From contig CAYWXV010000001.1 of NCBI GenBank assembly GCA_964462535.1, positions 488,198-552,197 on the forward strand: a DNA stretch of 64,000 nucleotides. Reading direction: 5' to 3'. Shown piece by piece: positions 63,854 through 64,000 of this stretch. Each line of letters opens with the position of its first letter. Position 1 is the first letter of the stretch. A program made the translations under genes and the position numbers. Source of the DNA: CAYWXV01 sp964462535. GTDB lineage: Bacteria > Bacteroidota > Ignavibacteria > OLB7. Below the pieces are notes generated by a model. The model saw nothing but the letters and a program-made list of their open reading frames with translations, did no database searches and was not told the DNA's origin.

Positions 63854-64000
63854 GTGAGTCGTACGTGAGCGCCTGCTTGAACCGGCAGCCACCCGACTTC
63901 GTCGCCGCGATTGGATCGAGCCAAGGCGGAACCCCGGTGGAGGGTGCAGGGGACAATCACACGGAGGCACCAAGTCACGAAGTGACGAAGGGCAATGCCT
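63854..64000. other. Non-coding tail with short direct repeats
   Basis: No gene is supportable here. Near 63960-63990 the sequence holds imperfect short repeats of the form CACGGAGGCACCAAGTCACG, then AAGTGACGAAG, similar to the degenerate CACGAAGGCACG tracts seen between genes in some bacteria. The window ends inside it. Confidence 0.35.

Overview
The window reads as a chromosome scaffold from a member of the Bacteroidota/Chlorobiota (FCB) group, probably assembled from a metagenome. Three lines of evidence point there. Four secreted proteins end in type IX secretion (T9SS) type A sorting domains. Several genes are preceded by the Bacteroidota-type promoter (TTG, 19-21 nt, TAnnTTTG). The gene content (rny-zapA, NuoC/D/E, GlgA, an HU with a basic tail) fits. 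The moderately high GC and gene mix suggest a Kapabacteria/Ignavibacteria-like lineage, but that placement is inference. A run of exactly 100 N at 62119-62218, flanked by a repeated 55-bp sequence, marks a scaffold join. Coding density is high, there are many ATGA start/stop overlaps, and I see no phage, IS element or CRISPR array.

Layout: 1-7.2 kb holds recX (partial), an M28 peptidase with mtaB, a hypothetical gene, nuoC-nuoD and two rhomboid-family genes (one active-looking, one lacking catalytic residues). 7.3-7.6 kb holds tRNA-Phe and tRNA-Pro. 7.6-10.2 kb holds an LD-carboxypeptidase and a large Rossmann protein. 10.3-17.1 kb holds three T9SS cargo genes with Asp-box repeats, each with its own promoter candidate and 3' hairpin. 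17.2-22 kb holds comM, ribokinase, prfC and a LOG-family gene. 22.2-30.7 kb is a probable six-gene minus-strand operon: two amidohydrolase-family proteins (one a tandem fusion), DUF4286, TraB-like, a GT-C membrane protein and glgA.

30.9-34.9 kb holds a CsgG/FlgO-like secreted protein, acs, a predicted outer-membrane protein and HU. 35-39.6 kb is MFS-comEC-lipoprotein-yfiH. 39.7-40.9 kb holds two small secreted proteins. 40.9-47.1 kb is a minus-strand operon: guaB, M24 peptidase, GT4, purD and a sugar epimerase. 47.2-49.4 kb holds a deacetylase-like protein, nuoE and a minimal T9SS cargo. 49.4-54.2 kb holds rny, a candidate 6S-like RNA, zapA, lptB and a lipoprotein HtrA. 54.4-64 kb holds a GT2, an outer-membrane protein, a methyltransferase, a DnaQ/GIY-YIG fusion, a duplicated-domain lipoprotein, comF, nnr, a VanZ-family gene and a DUF5683-like gene.

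Together the genes describe a respiring (complex I), acetate-using (Acs), glycogen-making, Gram-negative (LptB, outer-membrane proteins) bacterium. It secretes T9SS cargo and carries three natural-transformation genes (comM, comEC, comF). The observations most worth a second look are the candidate 6S RNA between zapA and rny, the tandem T9SS Asp-box cluster, the promoter set, the catalytically degraded paralogues, and the assembly join in nnr.
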